NCBI RefSeq assembly: GCF_040546275.1
Contig: NZ_JBEPNO010000014.1
Coordinates: forward strand, 81,249 to 145,248
Source: Nakamurella sp040546275
Lineage (GTDB): Bacteria; Actinomycetota; Actinomycetes; Mycobacteriales; Nakamurellaceae
DNA: 64,000 nt
Direction of reading: 5' to 3'
Shown: positions 1 through 9,391 of the stretch, piece after piece
Layout of the letters: the number at the start of each line of letters is the position of its first letter
How positions within the stretch are numbered: position 1 is the stretch's first letter
Translations under genes and position numbers: made by a program
The notes under the pieces: generated by a model
The model's database searches: none
Seen by the model: the letters and a program-made list of their open reading frames with translations, nothing else
What the model was told of the DNA's origin: nothing

Positions 1-681
1 AAGCAACGGTTGTCCGAACCGCTGGCCGCCCTGAAGCACCGCAGCCTGGCCACCACGAGCATCACCGGTCTGCTCTACAACTGGGGCTTCTTCACGCTGC
101 TGGGCTACTCGCCGTTCCTGATGGGCATCAACTCACCGATCAAGCTGGGCCTGGTCTTCTTCGCCTGGGGCGTGCTGGTCGCACTGTTCGCGGTGTTCGG
201 CGCCCCCGGTCTCCGTCGCCGCTTCGGGACTCCGCGGACGCTCTACGTCAACTTCGCCCTGATGGCGATCGACCTGGCCGTCATCGGGCTGTTCCCGCAC
301 AGCCCGACCACCGTCATCGTCGCGGTGATCATCGCCGGTGCGTTCATCGGCGTGAACAACACCCTGGTCACCACCGCGGTGATGAGCATCGCCCCGGTCG
401 AGCGGTCGGTGGCTTCGGCGACCTACGGCTTCGTCCGCTTCATCGGTGGCGGCCTGGCGCCCTTCGTGGCCGGCCAGCTCGCCGAGCACCTCAACGACCA
501 CATCCCGTTCCTGCTCGGCGCCGGCGCCGTGCTGCTGGCCGCCGTGGTGCTGAGCACCGTGCACCGCGCGCTCGACGCCGCCGACCGCGGTGAGGTCGAG
601 CAGCCGGAGCTCACCGAGTTGGACGAGGTGGAGGACGACGACGCCATTCCGGAAGCGCTGACCGTCGGCAACGCCGACTGA
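1..681 (+). CDS. MFS transporter, C-terminal part (cut by window edge)
   Basis: The reading frame is open to the left edge of the window, so only the last ~226 residues are seen. They contain about six hydrophobic spans, separated by a short basic loop (GLRRRFGTP) of the kind found between helices in the major facilitator superfamily, and end in an acidic cytoplasmic tail rich in Glu and Asp. This fits the second half of a 12-14-span MFS exporter; the substrate cannot be read from the sequence. The gene converges on the P450 gene with a 48-bp gap and no clear terminator. The TTG at position 10 is probably internal and not a start. Confidence 0.75.
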   Translation, partial: KQRLSEPLAALKHRSLATTSITGLLYNWGFFTLLGYSPFLMGINSPIKLGLVFFAWGVLVALFAVFGAPGLRRRFGTPRTLYVNFALMAIDLAVIGLFPHSPTTVIVAVIIAGAFIGVNNTLVTTAVMSIAPVERSVASATYGFVRFIGGGLAPFVAGQLAEHLNDHIPFLLGAGAVLLAAVVLSTVHRALDAADRGEVEQPELTELDEVEDDDAIPEALTVGNAD

Positions 682-729
682 GATCGGTAGGACCGGTCGA
701 ACGAGCGCAACGGCCGGGATCGAGAAGCC

Positions 730-1881
730 TCAGATCGCCCACCGGGCCTGCACCGCAGCGGGTTTGCGGAACACCAGCCCGGTAGGGGCGCTCGTTCGGT
801 CCACGTCCAGTTCGACTCCGGGGAGCGCCAGGATCGCCGGCGCAGCCTGACTGGCCTGCAGTCTCGCGACATGCAGACCCAGGCAGACGTGCGGCCCCTG
901 GGCGAAGGCCAACTGCCTGCGCAGGTTGGGCCGATGTAGATCGAACCGGTCCGGTTCGGCGAACACGGCCGGGTCGCGGTTCGCGCCGGCCAGTGACACC
1001 ACGACCAGATCACCGCCCCGGACGTGCGCGCCGCCGACCGAAACAGCCTCGGCGGCATAACGATCCACGACGGCGGCTGCCGGTTCCAGTCGCAAGGACT
1101 CCTCGATGGCCGCGTCGATCAAAGCAGGATTCGAGCGGATCTCGGAGGCCGACTCGGGATCGGTCAACAGGTGCAGCAGGAGGTTCGCGACCATGCCCTC
1201 GGTGGTCTCGATACCGCCGAACAACAGCACCGCCGTGTTGGCGAGCAGCTCCGTCATCGTGAGAGAGCCAGCTGCCGATGCGATCTCGCCGAGAAATCCG
1301 GTGCCGGTGGAGATCGTCCGGCGGATCGCTTCGCTCAGGTCTGCGTATGCCCGGCGGCCGACATCCGGGATCGGCTGGCCCGCAGTCAGTTCGGCCACCG
1401 CCTCGACGATGCCGGCGTACCAGCCGAGCAGTTCGTCCACCGGGAGTTCCTGCAAGCCGAGCGCCAGTTGCATGCAGGCGGTGGCCAGGGGTGCAGCCAG
1501 CGCCGTCCGGAGCTCGGCCGATCCCGCCGGCCGGAAGCCGGAGACCAGTCGCGCCGTCTCGGACTCCACGAACTCGGCGAACCAGGCACGTGAGGCCCGC
1601 GGCGTGAACGGCGCGAGAAACGGCTGCCGGTGCCGGGTGTGCTCGGCTCCGTCGGTGGACAGCATGCTGGGTCCGACCACCTGCCCGGTGGTGAATCGGG
1701 GATCGTCGACGGTGAACGCCTCCGCATCGCGCATGACGTCGAGGGCCAGCGCATGTCCGACCACCATCCAACCGCCGAGCGACTCCACCCACCCGATCGG
1801 GCCCCGCTCGCGGATCTGCGCGAGCGACGGATGAGGGTCCAGCGTCAGGGTGCCGATGGACGGTGGGACCGACAGTGTCAT
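730..1881 (-). CDS. Cytochrome P450
   Basis: A 383-residue haem-thiolate monooxygenase of bacterial class I size. Visible motifs: I-helix FGGIETT at residues 221-227 (oxygen-activation site, with Glu where Asp is commoner), the K-helix ExxR at E261-R264, and the haem-binding loop FAQGPHVCLG with the ligand C333. It would need a ferredoxin and a reductase, and neither is adjacent. The start is the only ATG after an in-frame stop at 1903-1905. It lies 45 bp behind the large membrane-protein gene on the same strand, and the gap is filled by an 8-bp repeat. Substrate unknown; no biosynthetic cluster surrounds it. Confidence 0.93.
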   Translation of the reverse strand: MTLSVPPSIGTLTLDPHPSLAQIRERGPIGWVESLGGWMVVGHALALDVMRDAEAFTVDDPRFTTGQVVGPSMLSTDGAEHTRHRQPFLAPFTPRASRAWFAEFVESETARLVSGFRPAGSAELRTALAAPLATACMQLALGLQELPVDELLGWYAGIVEAVAELTAGQPIPDVGRRAYADLSEAIRRTISTGTGFLGEIASAAGSLTMTELLANTAVLLFGGIETTEGMVANLLLHLLTDPESASEIRSNPALIDAAIEESLRLEPAAAVVDRYAAEAVSVGGAHVRGGDLVVVSLAGANRDPAVFAEPDRFDLHRPNLRRQLAFAQGPHVCLGLHVARLQASQAAPAILALPGVELDVDRTSAPTGLVFRKPAAVQARWAI

Positions 1882-1891
1882 CTGGTGTTCT

Positions 1892-1939
1892 TGGTCATCT
1901 GGTCATCTGGTCATCTGGTCGTCTGGTCATCTGGCGATC
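1892..1939. repeat. 8-bp tandem repeat between membrane protein and P450 genes
   Basis: Six consecutive units of TGGTCATC (two with one or two changes). Read on the minus strand they are GATGACCA, so each carries the stop/start overlap ATGA. The stop codon of the upstream gene (1929-1927) lies inside the array, and the P450 start at 1881 follows a degenerate further copy. A unit of 8 bp shifts frame with each copy. Confidence 0.85.
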
Positions 1940-3729
1940 TTGCAGACGTAGACGTCGCTGACCCGACGGGGTACGCACCCGCCGATCTCGGTCAGGGCGT
2001 CGACGACGGCCGGGACGTGGGCGACCTGGTCGGTGACCACGACGTAGTCGCCGACCGAGGTGAGCACACTGTGCCGGGCCGCCGTCGTCTCGGCCGTGGT
2101 CGGCGCCGTCCCGCTCTCGCCGATCTGCTGGAGAAGCTTTCCGTAGGCGGGGATCTCACCGCGGTAGGTCGGGAAGCCGTCTCGGCTGAAGAAGCTGTAG
2201 CCGCCGATGATCGAGAACCGCATCTCCGCATCGATCTGCCACTTCATCACGGCCGCCGCGCCGTTGGGCGTCTCGGCCTGGGGCAGTGCCAGCACCACGG
2301 AGCCGCTCCCGAGGGTGTCGACCGCGGAGGAGGTGAAGAACTGCGGGGTCGCGATATCGAGGCGGTCGTTGCGTCCGGCCGGCCACCAGGCGACCAGGGC
2401 CAGCGCGAGGACCACGTAGCCACCCAACCGCAGGCGGCGAGCCGCCGCGGCGCCTACCGTGCTCCCTGCGCGAGGGAGCGCCGCGATCCCGAACGCCAGG
2501 ATGGTCGCGACCAGCAGCAGGGTGAGGACGCTGAACCTGGCCGGCACCAGGGTTTCCAGCACCGGGACGCGGCTCAGGAACAGCCACGGCATCGGTACGT
2601 AGGTCTGCCAGCCGTTGAAGCGCACCGACGTGCCAAGGCTCAATGCACATGCGATGCCAGCAGTGCTACCCAGCCAGAACACCAGGCGCCGGTGGTTCGT
2701 CCGGTAGAGCAGCACCAAGGCTCCGACGGTGGCCACGAACCCGAAGATGCCGAGATAGCCGGTGTTCTCGATACCGTTGCCGGCAAATCCGCTGCCGTCG
2801 GCCGGACCGGTCCCGGCCGAGAAGTACTGGCTCCGGCTCGGGCGCAGGGTCCACGTCAGGTCGATGACGGTGCTGGAGTGGATGCCCTCGTGGATGACGA
2901 GCGGGCCGAGGAACTGGTAGGCCAGGGCCGGGCCGCAGAGCACGAACGCGATGCCGGCGGCCCAACCGGCGGACTTCAGGATCTTCGCCCGCCGTTGGCG
3001 GATCTCGTCGCCGTACTTCAAGCACAACGCGACGAGCGAGAGCGCCGCGATGACGGCGGCGATCGCCACGACCTCCTCGGAGATCAGCATCACCACGGCG
3101 ACCACCACCCCGAGCGGCCAGCCCAGGCGCCGCCAGCTGAGGTGCTCCGCGGTCACCATGCGGTAGCCGTAGTACAGGATCAGCGGCAGGAAGGCGGAGC
3201 CGAGCGTCAGGTGGACATGTCCTTGCTGCGCGGCGTAGAACGGTCCGAATCCGTAGACGGTGGCGCCGACCGCGGCGCCCAGCAGACTCCCGGTCATCCG
3301 GTGGAGCACCCAGTAGGTCAGCGAGGCCGCCAGCAGGGGAGCGGCGATCATCAGCAGCGCCACCGAGGTGGTGGCGCCGAGGCTCGCGGTGATCGGCGTC
3401 ATCAGGAGGGCGGGCAGGATGATCGCGGTGTTCCACATGACGTTCAGGCCGGTCGGCGCGTTCATCGCGGTGGTGAAGAACGGGTTCTCGCCGTGCCAGA
3501 TCGAGACCTGGATCTCCTTGAAGTACCAGGAGTAGAGGACCGAGTCGGCCCCGCCGGGCAACGGTCCGTTGAGGTCCCGCAGCAACGGCCCGAACAGCAC
3601 GAACAGCAGCACCACCCAGATCGGGACCGGAATGGCGGCGAGCAGCCGTCGGCGCATCCGCCCGCCGGTCGGACGCGGGCCGGCGGACGGCCAGTCCGGC
3701 TTCGGCACGTCGGAGAGCGAGAGTTTCAC
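1927..3729 (-). CDS. Large multi-span membrane protein, GT-C/YfhO-like
   Basis: About 600 residues with a cytoplasmic N-terminus, roughly ten to twelve hydrophobic spans and a soluble C-terminal segment of ~120 residues. The first outer loop carries GGADSVLYSWY and a later NAPTGLNVMWN motif, which resemble GT-C fold glycosyltransferases that use polyprenyl-phosphate sugars. I chose the GTG at 3729 because AAGGA lies 8 nt upstream; the frame runs further into the divergent GT87 gene but those extra residues look non-coding. With the neighbouring GT87 gene, a role in envelope polysaccharide or glycolipid assembly is plausible, but this is inference. The exact family is not certain. Confidence 0.7.
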   Translation of the reverse strand: MKLSLSDVPKPDWPSAGPRPTGGRMRRRLLAAIPVPIWVVLLFVLFGPLLRDLNGPLPGGADSVLYSWYFKEIQVSIWHGENPFFTTAMNAPTGLNVMWNTAIILPALLMTPITASLGATTSVALLMIAAPLLAASLTYWVLHRMTGSLLGAAVGATVYGFGPFYAAQQGHVHLTLGSAFLPLILYYGYRMVTAEHLSWRRLGWPLGVVVAVVMLISEEVVAIAAVIAALSLVALCLKYGDEIRQRRAKILKSAGWAAGIAFVLCGPALAYQFLGPLVIHEGIHSSTVIDLTWTLRPSRSQYFSAGTGPADGSGFAGNGIENTGYLGIFGFVATVGALVLLYRTNHRRLVFWLGSTAGIACALSLGTSVRFNGWQTYVPMPWLFLSRVPVLETLVPARFSVLTLLLVATILAFGIAALPRAGSTVGAAAARRLRLGGYVVLALALVAWWPAGRNDRLDIATPQFFTSSAVDTLGSGSVVLALPQAETPNGAAAVMKWQIDAEMRFSIIGGYSFFSRDGFPTYRGEIPAYGKLLQQIGESGTAPTTAETTAARHSVLTSVGDYVVVTDQVAHVPAVVDALTEIGGCVPRRVSDVYVCKIAR

Positions 3730-3976
3730 GGGTGTCCTTGGCGGGGTCCGGAGCGGTACCGGGTCCGGGCGCCCCAATGGGTCGGGCACGTGGTGGTCGG
3801 TCGAGGGCGTTCCGCGCCGTTGAACGCGTGCAGTACAGGAGTCGGATCGAAGTGAGATCGTATCCCGGGGGAAACGGTCGACCGGTCGATCCGCCCGTTC
3901 GCGGCTTCGACCGGAGCCCCGCGGTCCCGCCCGTAACATCATTCGGACAGCCAGTCCCGGGAGGTCGGAAACAGCC

Positions 3977-5227
3977 GTGTTCACTGCCGCACCGGCCAGG
4001 CTGGTGCACTCCCGATGGGCGCCGTGGGCGCTCCTGGCGCTGAGTGTGGCCGCCCGCGTGGTGGCAACCCTCCTCGGTCCCGAGCCGTTCAACATGATCG
4101 ACCTCAAGGTCTACGTCGAGGGTGCCCAGCACCTCACCGACGGCACCCTCTACGACTTCCTGTCGGGCGCCAGCAAGCTGCCTTTCACCTATCCGCCGTT
4201 CTCGGCGCTGCTCTTCACACCGCTGTCCTGGCTGCCGTGGACGCTGACCAGGATCCTCTGGCAGCTGGGCATCCTGGCCTCGCTGCCGGCGATCATCTAC
4301 CTGACGCTCCGACTGCTCGGGCGGGCCGGCCGGTCTGCTGTCCGACCCCTCGAGTCGCTGCGCGGAGTCCTGATCACCGGTGCGGCGCTGGCGTTCTGGC
4401 TGGAGCCGGTCGGCACGACGGTCAACTACGGCCAGATCAACCTGTTCCTGGCGCTGCTGATCCTGGGCGGGGCCGTCGCAGCCAAGGACTGGCTGGCCGG
4501 TGCGGGAGTGGGCCTGGCCGCTGGGATCAAGCTGATCCCGGCCATCACCGGCCTGTACTACCTACTGCAGCGGCGGTTCGCCGTCCTGGTCTGGTCGGTG
4601 TTGGTGTTCGCCGGAACCGTCGCCGTGATGTTCGTCTTCATCGGGTCGGAGACCACCCGATTTTTCACCACCTTGATCTTCGACCCGAGCCGCACGGGGC
4701 CGGTGTTCTCGGCCATCAACCAGTCCTGGCGGGGAGTGCTGTACCGGTTCGCCGGCCATGACGTCACCGGGCTCTGGCTCGCTGCCTGTGTGGTCACGGT
4801 CGGGCTGGGCGGGTGGGCGGCGCTGGCGGCCGCGCGGGCGGGCGACCGGGCGGGATCTTTGCTGGCCGTGCAGTTCACCGGCCTGCTGGTGTCGCCGATC
4901 TCCTGGTCGCACCACTGGGTGTGGGTGCTGCCGTTGCTGGTGTGGGGACTGTTCGGACCGGCCCGCGCCCATCGCGCGGTGCGAGGCGTGGTGATCGCCT
5001 GGTCCGTCGCCGCGTACAGCTATCTGATCCCCATCCTGGTCGCCGTCCAGGGCAGCCCGCCGGTGGTGGCGCGCCCGGCCTGGCAGACCTGGGCGGCCTC
5101 TGCCTACGTGGTGCTGGGCATGCTGACGCTGCTGGTGATCGCGCTGGTCAGCCGGGTGGTGGCTGCGGCCCGACCCGAAATCTCGTACACTTTCAACCTG
5201 ACACGGGAGTCCGGTGCGCCGGGCTGA
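3977..5227 (+). CDS. GT87-family (DUF2029) mannosyltransferase-like membrane protein
   Basis: A 416-residue polytopic protein with about ten spans. Features of the GT87 family (actinobacterial alpha-1,2-mannosyltransferases such as PimE and Rv2181) are visible: the first outer loop with FNMIDLKVY, whose Asp is the likely catalytic base, followed by FTYPPFSAL, then a GQINLFLALL helix and SWSHHWVWVLPL. These enzymes use polyprenyl-phosphomannose on the outer side of the membrane to extend phosphatidylinositol mannosides or lipoarabinomannan. GTG at 3977 is the start. It is divergent from the large membrane protein. Its last codons overlap the promoter and the first part of the downstream TPP riboswitch. 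Confidence 0.85.
   Translation: MFTAAPARLVHSRWAPWALLALSVAARVVATLLGPEPFNMIDLKVYVEGAQHLTDGTLYDFLSGASKLPFTYPPFSALLFTPLSWLPWTLTRILWQLGILASLPAIIYLTLRLLGRAGRSAVRPLESLRGVLITGAALAFWLEPVGTTVNYGQINLFLALLILGGAVAAKDWLAGAGVGLAAGIKLIPAITGLYYLLQRRFAVLVWSVLVFAGTVAVMFVFIGSETTRFFTTLIFDPSRTGPVFSAINQSWRGVLYRFAGHDVTGLWLAACVVTVGLGGWAALAAARAGDRAGSLLAVQFTGLLVSPISWSHHWVWVLPLLVWGLFGPARAHRAVRGVVIAWSVAAYSYLIPILVAVQGSPPVVARPAWQTWAASAYVVLGMLTLLVIALVSRVVAAARPEISYTFNLTRESGAPG
5186..5191 (+). promoter_or_regulatory. Probable -10 box for the thiamine riboswitch transcript
   Basis: TACACT lies within the last codons of the GT87 gene, about 8-9 nt before the start of the conserved riboswitch. It matches the actinobacterial TANNNT -10 pattern. 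No convincing -35 box is seen. Confidence 0.4.
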
Positions 5228-5290
5228 GAGAGGGACACGAAGTCCCTGACCGTCGAACCTGATCCGGATCATGCCGGCGCAGGAACGTCG
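5200..5290 (+). promoter_or_regulatory. TPP (thiamine pyrophosphate) riboswitch
   Basis: The conserved THI-element core is clear: CCGGGCTGAGAG (5218-5229), a variable stem GGGACacgaAGTCCC, then GAACCTGATCCGGATCATG and CCGGCGCAGGAA. This aptamer binds thiamine pyrophosphate and shuts off downstream expression. It starts before the GT87 stop codon (5225-5227) and lies 50 bp ahead of the ThiB-type gene, whose SD (GGGAGAGG) is close behind. Control of translation initiation, as usual in high-GC actinobacteria, is more likely than termination, since no U-rich terminator is seen. Confidence 0.95.
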
Positions 5291-5340
5291 CTCTCTTTGT
5301 TCGACCCGTGCCTGCATCCTGAAAAAGGGAGAGGCACCGA

Positions 5341-6536
5341 TGAGGAAGTACGTCCACCGTCCCCGGCTCTGGTTGAGCCTGTCCGTCGCGGTTCTCGCCG
5401 TGACCGCCGCCTGCGGCTCGAGTAGCGCGGCCAGTTCGGCTCCAGCCAGTATTGCGACGGCCAGTGGTTCGGCTGCCGCGGCCTCCAGCGCGCCGATCAG
5501 CAGCCCGACGGCCGCTGGCGCGCCGGCCACCAGCGCGGGGGCGACCAGTGCGCCGGCCTCCAGCTCAGGGGCGACCAGCGCGCCGGCCACGGGCGACGTC
5601 ACGCTCGTCACGCACGATTCGTTCGGCGTCGACAAGAAGGTGCTCGCCGATTTCGAGGCGTCGTCGGGCATCAAGGTGACCCTGCTGGCCCAGGGCGACG
5701 TCGGCGTGATGGTGAACAAACTGATCCTGACCAAGTCGGATCCGCTGGGGGACGCCGTCTTCGGCATCGACAACACGTTTGCGTCCCGGGCGCTGGACGC
5801 CGGCATCCTGCAGCCCTACACCTCCCCGCTGGCCGCCGACGGCTCCGCGAAGTTCACCGCCGGCGACAACCGGCTGACGCCGATCGACTACGGCGACGTG
5901 TGCGTGAACATCGACCACACCTACTTCACCAAGGCGAAGCTGGCCGAGCCGAAGACCTTCGAGGACCTTGCGAAGCCTGCCTACAAGAACCTGCTGGTGG
6001 TCGAGTCGCCGGCCACCTCGTCACCCGGGCTCGCCTTCCTGCTGGGCACCATCGCGCACTTCGGCGACAACGGGTGGAAGTCCTACTGGACGAACCTGCA
6101 GGCCAACGGCGTGAAGGTCACCGCCGGCTGGACCGACGCCTACACCGTCGACTTCTCCGGGTCCACCGGCAAGGGGGCCCGCCCACTCGTCGTCTCCTAC
6201 GCCTCGTCCCCGCCGTCCGAGGTCAAGAACGGGGTCGCACCCACCTCGGCGTTGCTGGACACCTGCTTCCGGCAGGTCGAGTACGCGGCGGTGCTGACCG
6301 GCGCGAAGAATTCGGCTGCCGCGCAGAGGGTCGTCGACTTCCTGCTCAGCAAGCAGTTCCAGGCGGGCGTCGCAGATCAGATGTACGTCTACCCGGTCGA
6401 CTCCACCACGGCGCTGCCGGCCGATTGGAAGAAGTTCGCTCCGGTGGCCTCCAACCCCGAAACCATTGCCCCCGCGAAGATCTCGGCCCAGCGTGACGCC
6501 TGGATCTCGGCCTGGTCCGATCTGCTGGAGGGCTGA
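5341..6536 (+). CDS. Thiamine ABC transporter substrate-binding lipoprotein (ThiB/TbpA-like)
   Basis: A 398-residue lipoprotein. The signal peptide ends at the lipobox TAAC (Cys25), followed by a ~55-residue Ala/Ser/Thr/Pro linker with repeated APATSAGATSAPASS-like units, and then the binding domain (from about VTLVTHDSFGVDKKVLADFE). That start and the GDVGVMVNKLILTK segment are typical of the thiamine/iron-type binding proteins. The ATG at 5341 is preceded by GGGAGAGG. The TPP riboswitch directly upstream and the ThiP- and ThiQ-like genes behind make thiamine or a thiamine precursor the likely ligand. In enterobacteria the equivalent operon is thiBPQ. Confidence 0.9.
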
Positions 6537-6544
6537 GACCGCCG

Positions 6545-8323
6545 GTGACCGTCCTCAAGACCCGCGCCGAACTCCGATCCGACGTCGGCCTCCGCCCCGA
6601 CGCCGGCGCGCGCCTCGGCCCCCGCCCCGACGCCGGCCCGCGCCCCGAAACCCGTCTGCGCAAGGCTTTCGGGCCGTTGCACCGGTGTGGGTCGGTGCTG
6701 GTGGTCGCTGCGCCGCTGGTGATCTTCGGGCTGTTCTTCCTCTACCCGGTCGGTGCGCTGATCGGGCGCGGGCTGATCGAGGCCGGACGACTCGACCTCT
6801 CCGGCTTCGGTGATGTCCTCGGGCGGGCACGATTCCGCCGCATCATCGGGTTCACCCTGTGGCAGGCCGCAGCCTCGGCCGGGCTGTGCCTGCTGCTGGG
6901 TGTGCCGGGGGCGTTTGTGTTGTACCGGTGCAGGTTTCCCGGGGTGCGGCTGGTGCGCGCGCTGGTCACGGTGCCGTTCGTCCTTCCGACGGTGGTGGTG
7001 GGTCTCGCATTTCGTACCCTGTTCGCGCAGGATGGCCTGCTCGGGTCCTGGGGCTGGGACGGCAGTGTCGCGGCGATCCTGGCAGCGCACGTGTTCCTCA
7101 ACTACGCGATCGTGGTCCGCACCGTCGGGACCTCCTGGGCCAACCTGGATCCGCGTCCGGCGGAGGCGGCGAGGTCGCTGGGCGCCGGTCCGGTTCGGGC
7201 CTTCCTGACGGTCACCCTCCGCGAGCTGGCACCCTCCATCGCCGGGACCGCCTGCATCGTGTTTCTCTTCTGCGCCACGAGTTTCGGCGTCATCCTGATC
7301 CTGGGCGGCGGTCAGTACTCCACCGTCGAGACCGAGATCTACCGTCAGACAGCCGATCTGCTGGATCTCCGGACGGCGGCGGTGCTCTCGATCGTGCAGA
7401 TCCTGCTGGTCACCGTGGTGCTGCTGGTGGCCGGTCTGCTGCGCCGACGGAACGAGGTCACCATCGAGCTCCGTCGTGCGTCCGGTACGGCGCGGCGGCT
7501 GCGGTGGACGGACCTGCCCGCAATTGCCGTCACCGCCGGCGCCGGCGTGCTGGTGGTCGTCCCGCTCGTCGTCATGGTGGTGCGGTCGCTGCACACCCCC
7601 GACGGTCTGTCCCTGGACAACTATCGGGCGCTCGGTCAGGTGGCCTCCGGGAACGTGCTGCTGGTGCCGGCCACCACAGCGATCGGCAACTCCCTCCGGA
7701 CCGCACTGACAGCAACGGTTCTGGCTGTCGCCCTGGGCCTGATGCTGTCGATGGCGTTGTCCCGCAGGCCGAGAGCGCTCGCCGCGCGACGGTTCCTCGC
7801 CGGAGTCGATGCCGTGGTGATGCTCCCGCTGGGGGTCAGCGCCGTGACGGTCGGCTTCGGCTTCCTGATCACCCTGAACTCCGGGCCGCTCGGCCTCCGT
7901 GGCTCGGCGGTGCTCGTGCCGATCGCCCAGGCCCTGGTCGCCACACCGCTGGTCGTCAGATTGGTGTTGCCGGTCCTCCGCGCGGCGGACGAGCGGCTCC
8001 GGCAGGCGGCCGCGGTGCTCGGTGCGTCGCCGGTCCGCGTCTGGGCCTCGGTGGATCTGCCGATCATGGGCCGCGCGCTGGCCGGTGCCTCCGCGTTCGC
8101 CTTCGCGGTCGCGTTGGGGGAGTTCGGTGCGACGTCCTTCCTCGCCCGGCCGGAGACCCCGACCCTGCCGGTGCTGATCGGGCGGTTGATCAGCCGTCCG
8201 GGTGCGGCCAACACCGGGATGGCCCTGGCCGCAGCGACGGTGCTGGCGGCGATGTGCGCCGTGGTGGTCCTGCTGGTCGACGCGGTGTCCTCGGACGCAC
8301 GCCCTGGTCCGGGTGGTTTCTAG
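6545..8323 (+). CDS. Thiamine ABC transporter permease (ThiP-like, fused double permease)
   Basis: A 592-residue inner-membrane protein made of two permease halves, as in ThiP and FbpB. Each half ends with an EAA loop contacting the ATPase: AARSLGAGPVRAFL (around residue 210) and AAAVLGASPVRVWA (around residue 495). The N-terminal ~45 residues are an Arg/Pro-rich, repetitive leader (RPDAGARLGPRPDAGPRP) that is unlikely to be conserved. GTG at 6545 sits 8 bp after the ThiB stop. Imports thiamine with the adjacent binding protein and ATPase, and is under the same riboswitch. Confidence 0.9.
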   Translation: MTVLKTRAELRSDVGLRPDAGARLGPRPDAGPRPETRLRKAFGPLHRCGSVLVVAAPLVIFGLFFLYPVGALIGRGLIEAGRLDLSGFGDVLGRARFRRIIGFTLWQAAASAGLCLLLGVPGAFVLYRCRFPGVRLVRALVTVPFVLPTVVVGLAFRTLFAQDGLLGSWGWDGSVAAILAAHVFLNYAIVVRTVGTSWANLDPRPAEAARSLGAGPVRAFLTVTLRELAPSIAGTACIVFLFCATSFGVILILGGGQYSTVETEIYRQTADLLDLRTAAVLSIVQILLVTVVLLVAGLLRRRNEVTIELRRASGTARRLRWTDLPAIAVTAGAGVLVVVPLVVMVVRSLHTPDGLSLDNYRALGQVASGNVLLVPATTAIGNSLRTALTATVLAVALGLMLSMALSRRPRALAARRFLAGVDAVVMLPLGVSAVTVGFGFLITLNSGPLGLRGSAVLVPIAQALVATPLVVRLVLPVLRAADERLRQAAAVLGASPVRVWASVDLPIMGRALAGASAFAFAVALGEFGATSFLARPETPTLPVLIGRLISRPGAANTGMALAAATVLAAMCAVVVLLVDAVSSDARPGPGGF

Positions 8324-8340
8324 ATGCAGGTGGCTTCCAG

Positions 8341-9363
8341 ATGCCGGGTGGTTCGTCGATGCTGAGCCTGGACGGCGTGAGCGTCAGCTACGGGAAGACG
8401 ACGGCGGTCGACCGGGTCAGCCTGGAAGTACCGGACGGCGCGGTGATGTGCCTGCTCGGACCGTCCGGCTGCGGCAAGTCGACGCTACTGCGGGCCGTTG
8501 CCGGGCTCGAGCCGATCGGGTCGGGCGCGATCGGCTGGGACGGCACCGATCTGGCCGGAGTCCCGGTGCACCGGCGGGGGTTCGGCCTGATGTTCCAGAG
8601 CGGGGTGCTGTTCCCGCACCTGGACGTGGGGGAGAACATCGCCTACGGACTCCGCCGTGATCCACGGAGATGGGGACGCGACCAGCGTCGGCAGCGGGTC
8701 GAGGACCTGCTGGAACTGGTGGGTCTGGCCGGATATGGATCCCGGGGGATCACCACCCTGTCCGGCGGTCAGGCCCAGCGGGTGGCCCTGGCCCGGGCGT
8801 TGGCCCCGGAACCGCGCCTGCTGCTGCTCGACGAACCACTTGCCGCGTTGGACGCCGAACTGCGCGAGCGATTGGTGCAGACCCTGCGCGACGCGTTGAC
8901 CCGCACCGGTACCACCGCCGTCTACGTCACCCACGACCAACGCGAAGCGTTTGCCGTCGCCGACACGGTCGGCCTGATGCAGGACGGTTCGATCCGTCAG
9001 ACAGGGTCGCCGGTCGATGTCTGGGCGCAGCCGCAGTCGGAGTGGGCCGCCGGCTTCGTCGGGTTCAGCTCGATCGTGGACCGGGCCGCACTCGCGGTCC
9101 TCGTGTCGGACGCGGGCCCCTGCGGGCTGCCGGACCGGCAGCGGATCGCGCTGCGTCCCGCCGCTTTCGTGTTCGACGAACGGGGCGGTCTCGAAGGTGT
9201 CGTCGAGGGGATTCTGGCCAGCCCGGAGTCGCTCCGGCTGCGGCTGGAGGTCGAAGGGCTTGGCGCGGTTGACGCCGTGGCACCGCCGACCACTGCGGTG
9301 ATGGCTGGTCAGTCGGTCAGGGTGCGGTTCGATCCAACCGCCTGCGCCGGGCTCGGGGCATGA
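8341..9363 (+). CDS. Thiamine ABC transporter ATP-binding protein (ThiQ-like)
   Basis: An ABC ATPase of about 340 residues. Walker A GPSGCGKST, signature LSGGQAQRVALARAL, Walker B LLLLDEPLAALD and the switch His in VTHDQ are all present. After the ATPase core there is a ~90-residue C-terminal domain of the TOBE kind. It is the third gene of the riboswitch-controlled thiamine uptake operon. The start is uncertain: ATG 8341 or ATG 8359 (six codons later, directly before the conserved MLSLDGVSVSYG); neither has a strong SD. Confidence 0.88.
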   Translation: MPGGSSMLSLDGVSVSYGKTTAVDRVSLEVPDGAVMCLLGPSGCGKSTLLRAVAGLEPIGSGAIGWDGTDLAGVPVHRRGFGLMFQSGVLFPHLDVGENIAYGLRRDPRRWGRDQRRQRVEDLLELVGLAGYGSRGITTLSGGQAQRVALARALAPEPRLLLLDEPLAALDAELRERLVQTLRDALTRTGTTAVYVTHDQREAFAVADTVGLMQDGSIRQTGSPVDVWAQPQSEWAAGFVGFSSIVDRAALAVLVSDAGPCGLPDRQRIALRPAAFVFDERGGLEGVVEGILASPESLRLRLEVEGLGAVDAVAPPTTAVMAGQSVRVRFDPTACAGLGA

Positions 9364-9391
9364 CAGTCCGGCTCACCGTCAAGATGGACCG

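Noticed and set aside
730..3729. Natural-product gene cluster around the P450
   Set aside because: No polyketide, peptide or terpene synthase, no ferredoxin partner and no cluster regulator nearby.
1630..3855. Plus-strand 741-residue frame over the P450/membrane-protein genes
   Set aside because: Composition is the mirror of the minus-strand genes (Arg/Asp/Gly-rich, no domain); the opposite strand has clear P450 motifs and membrane spans.
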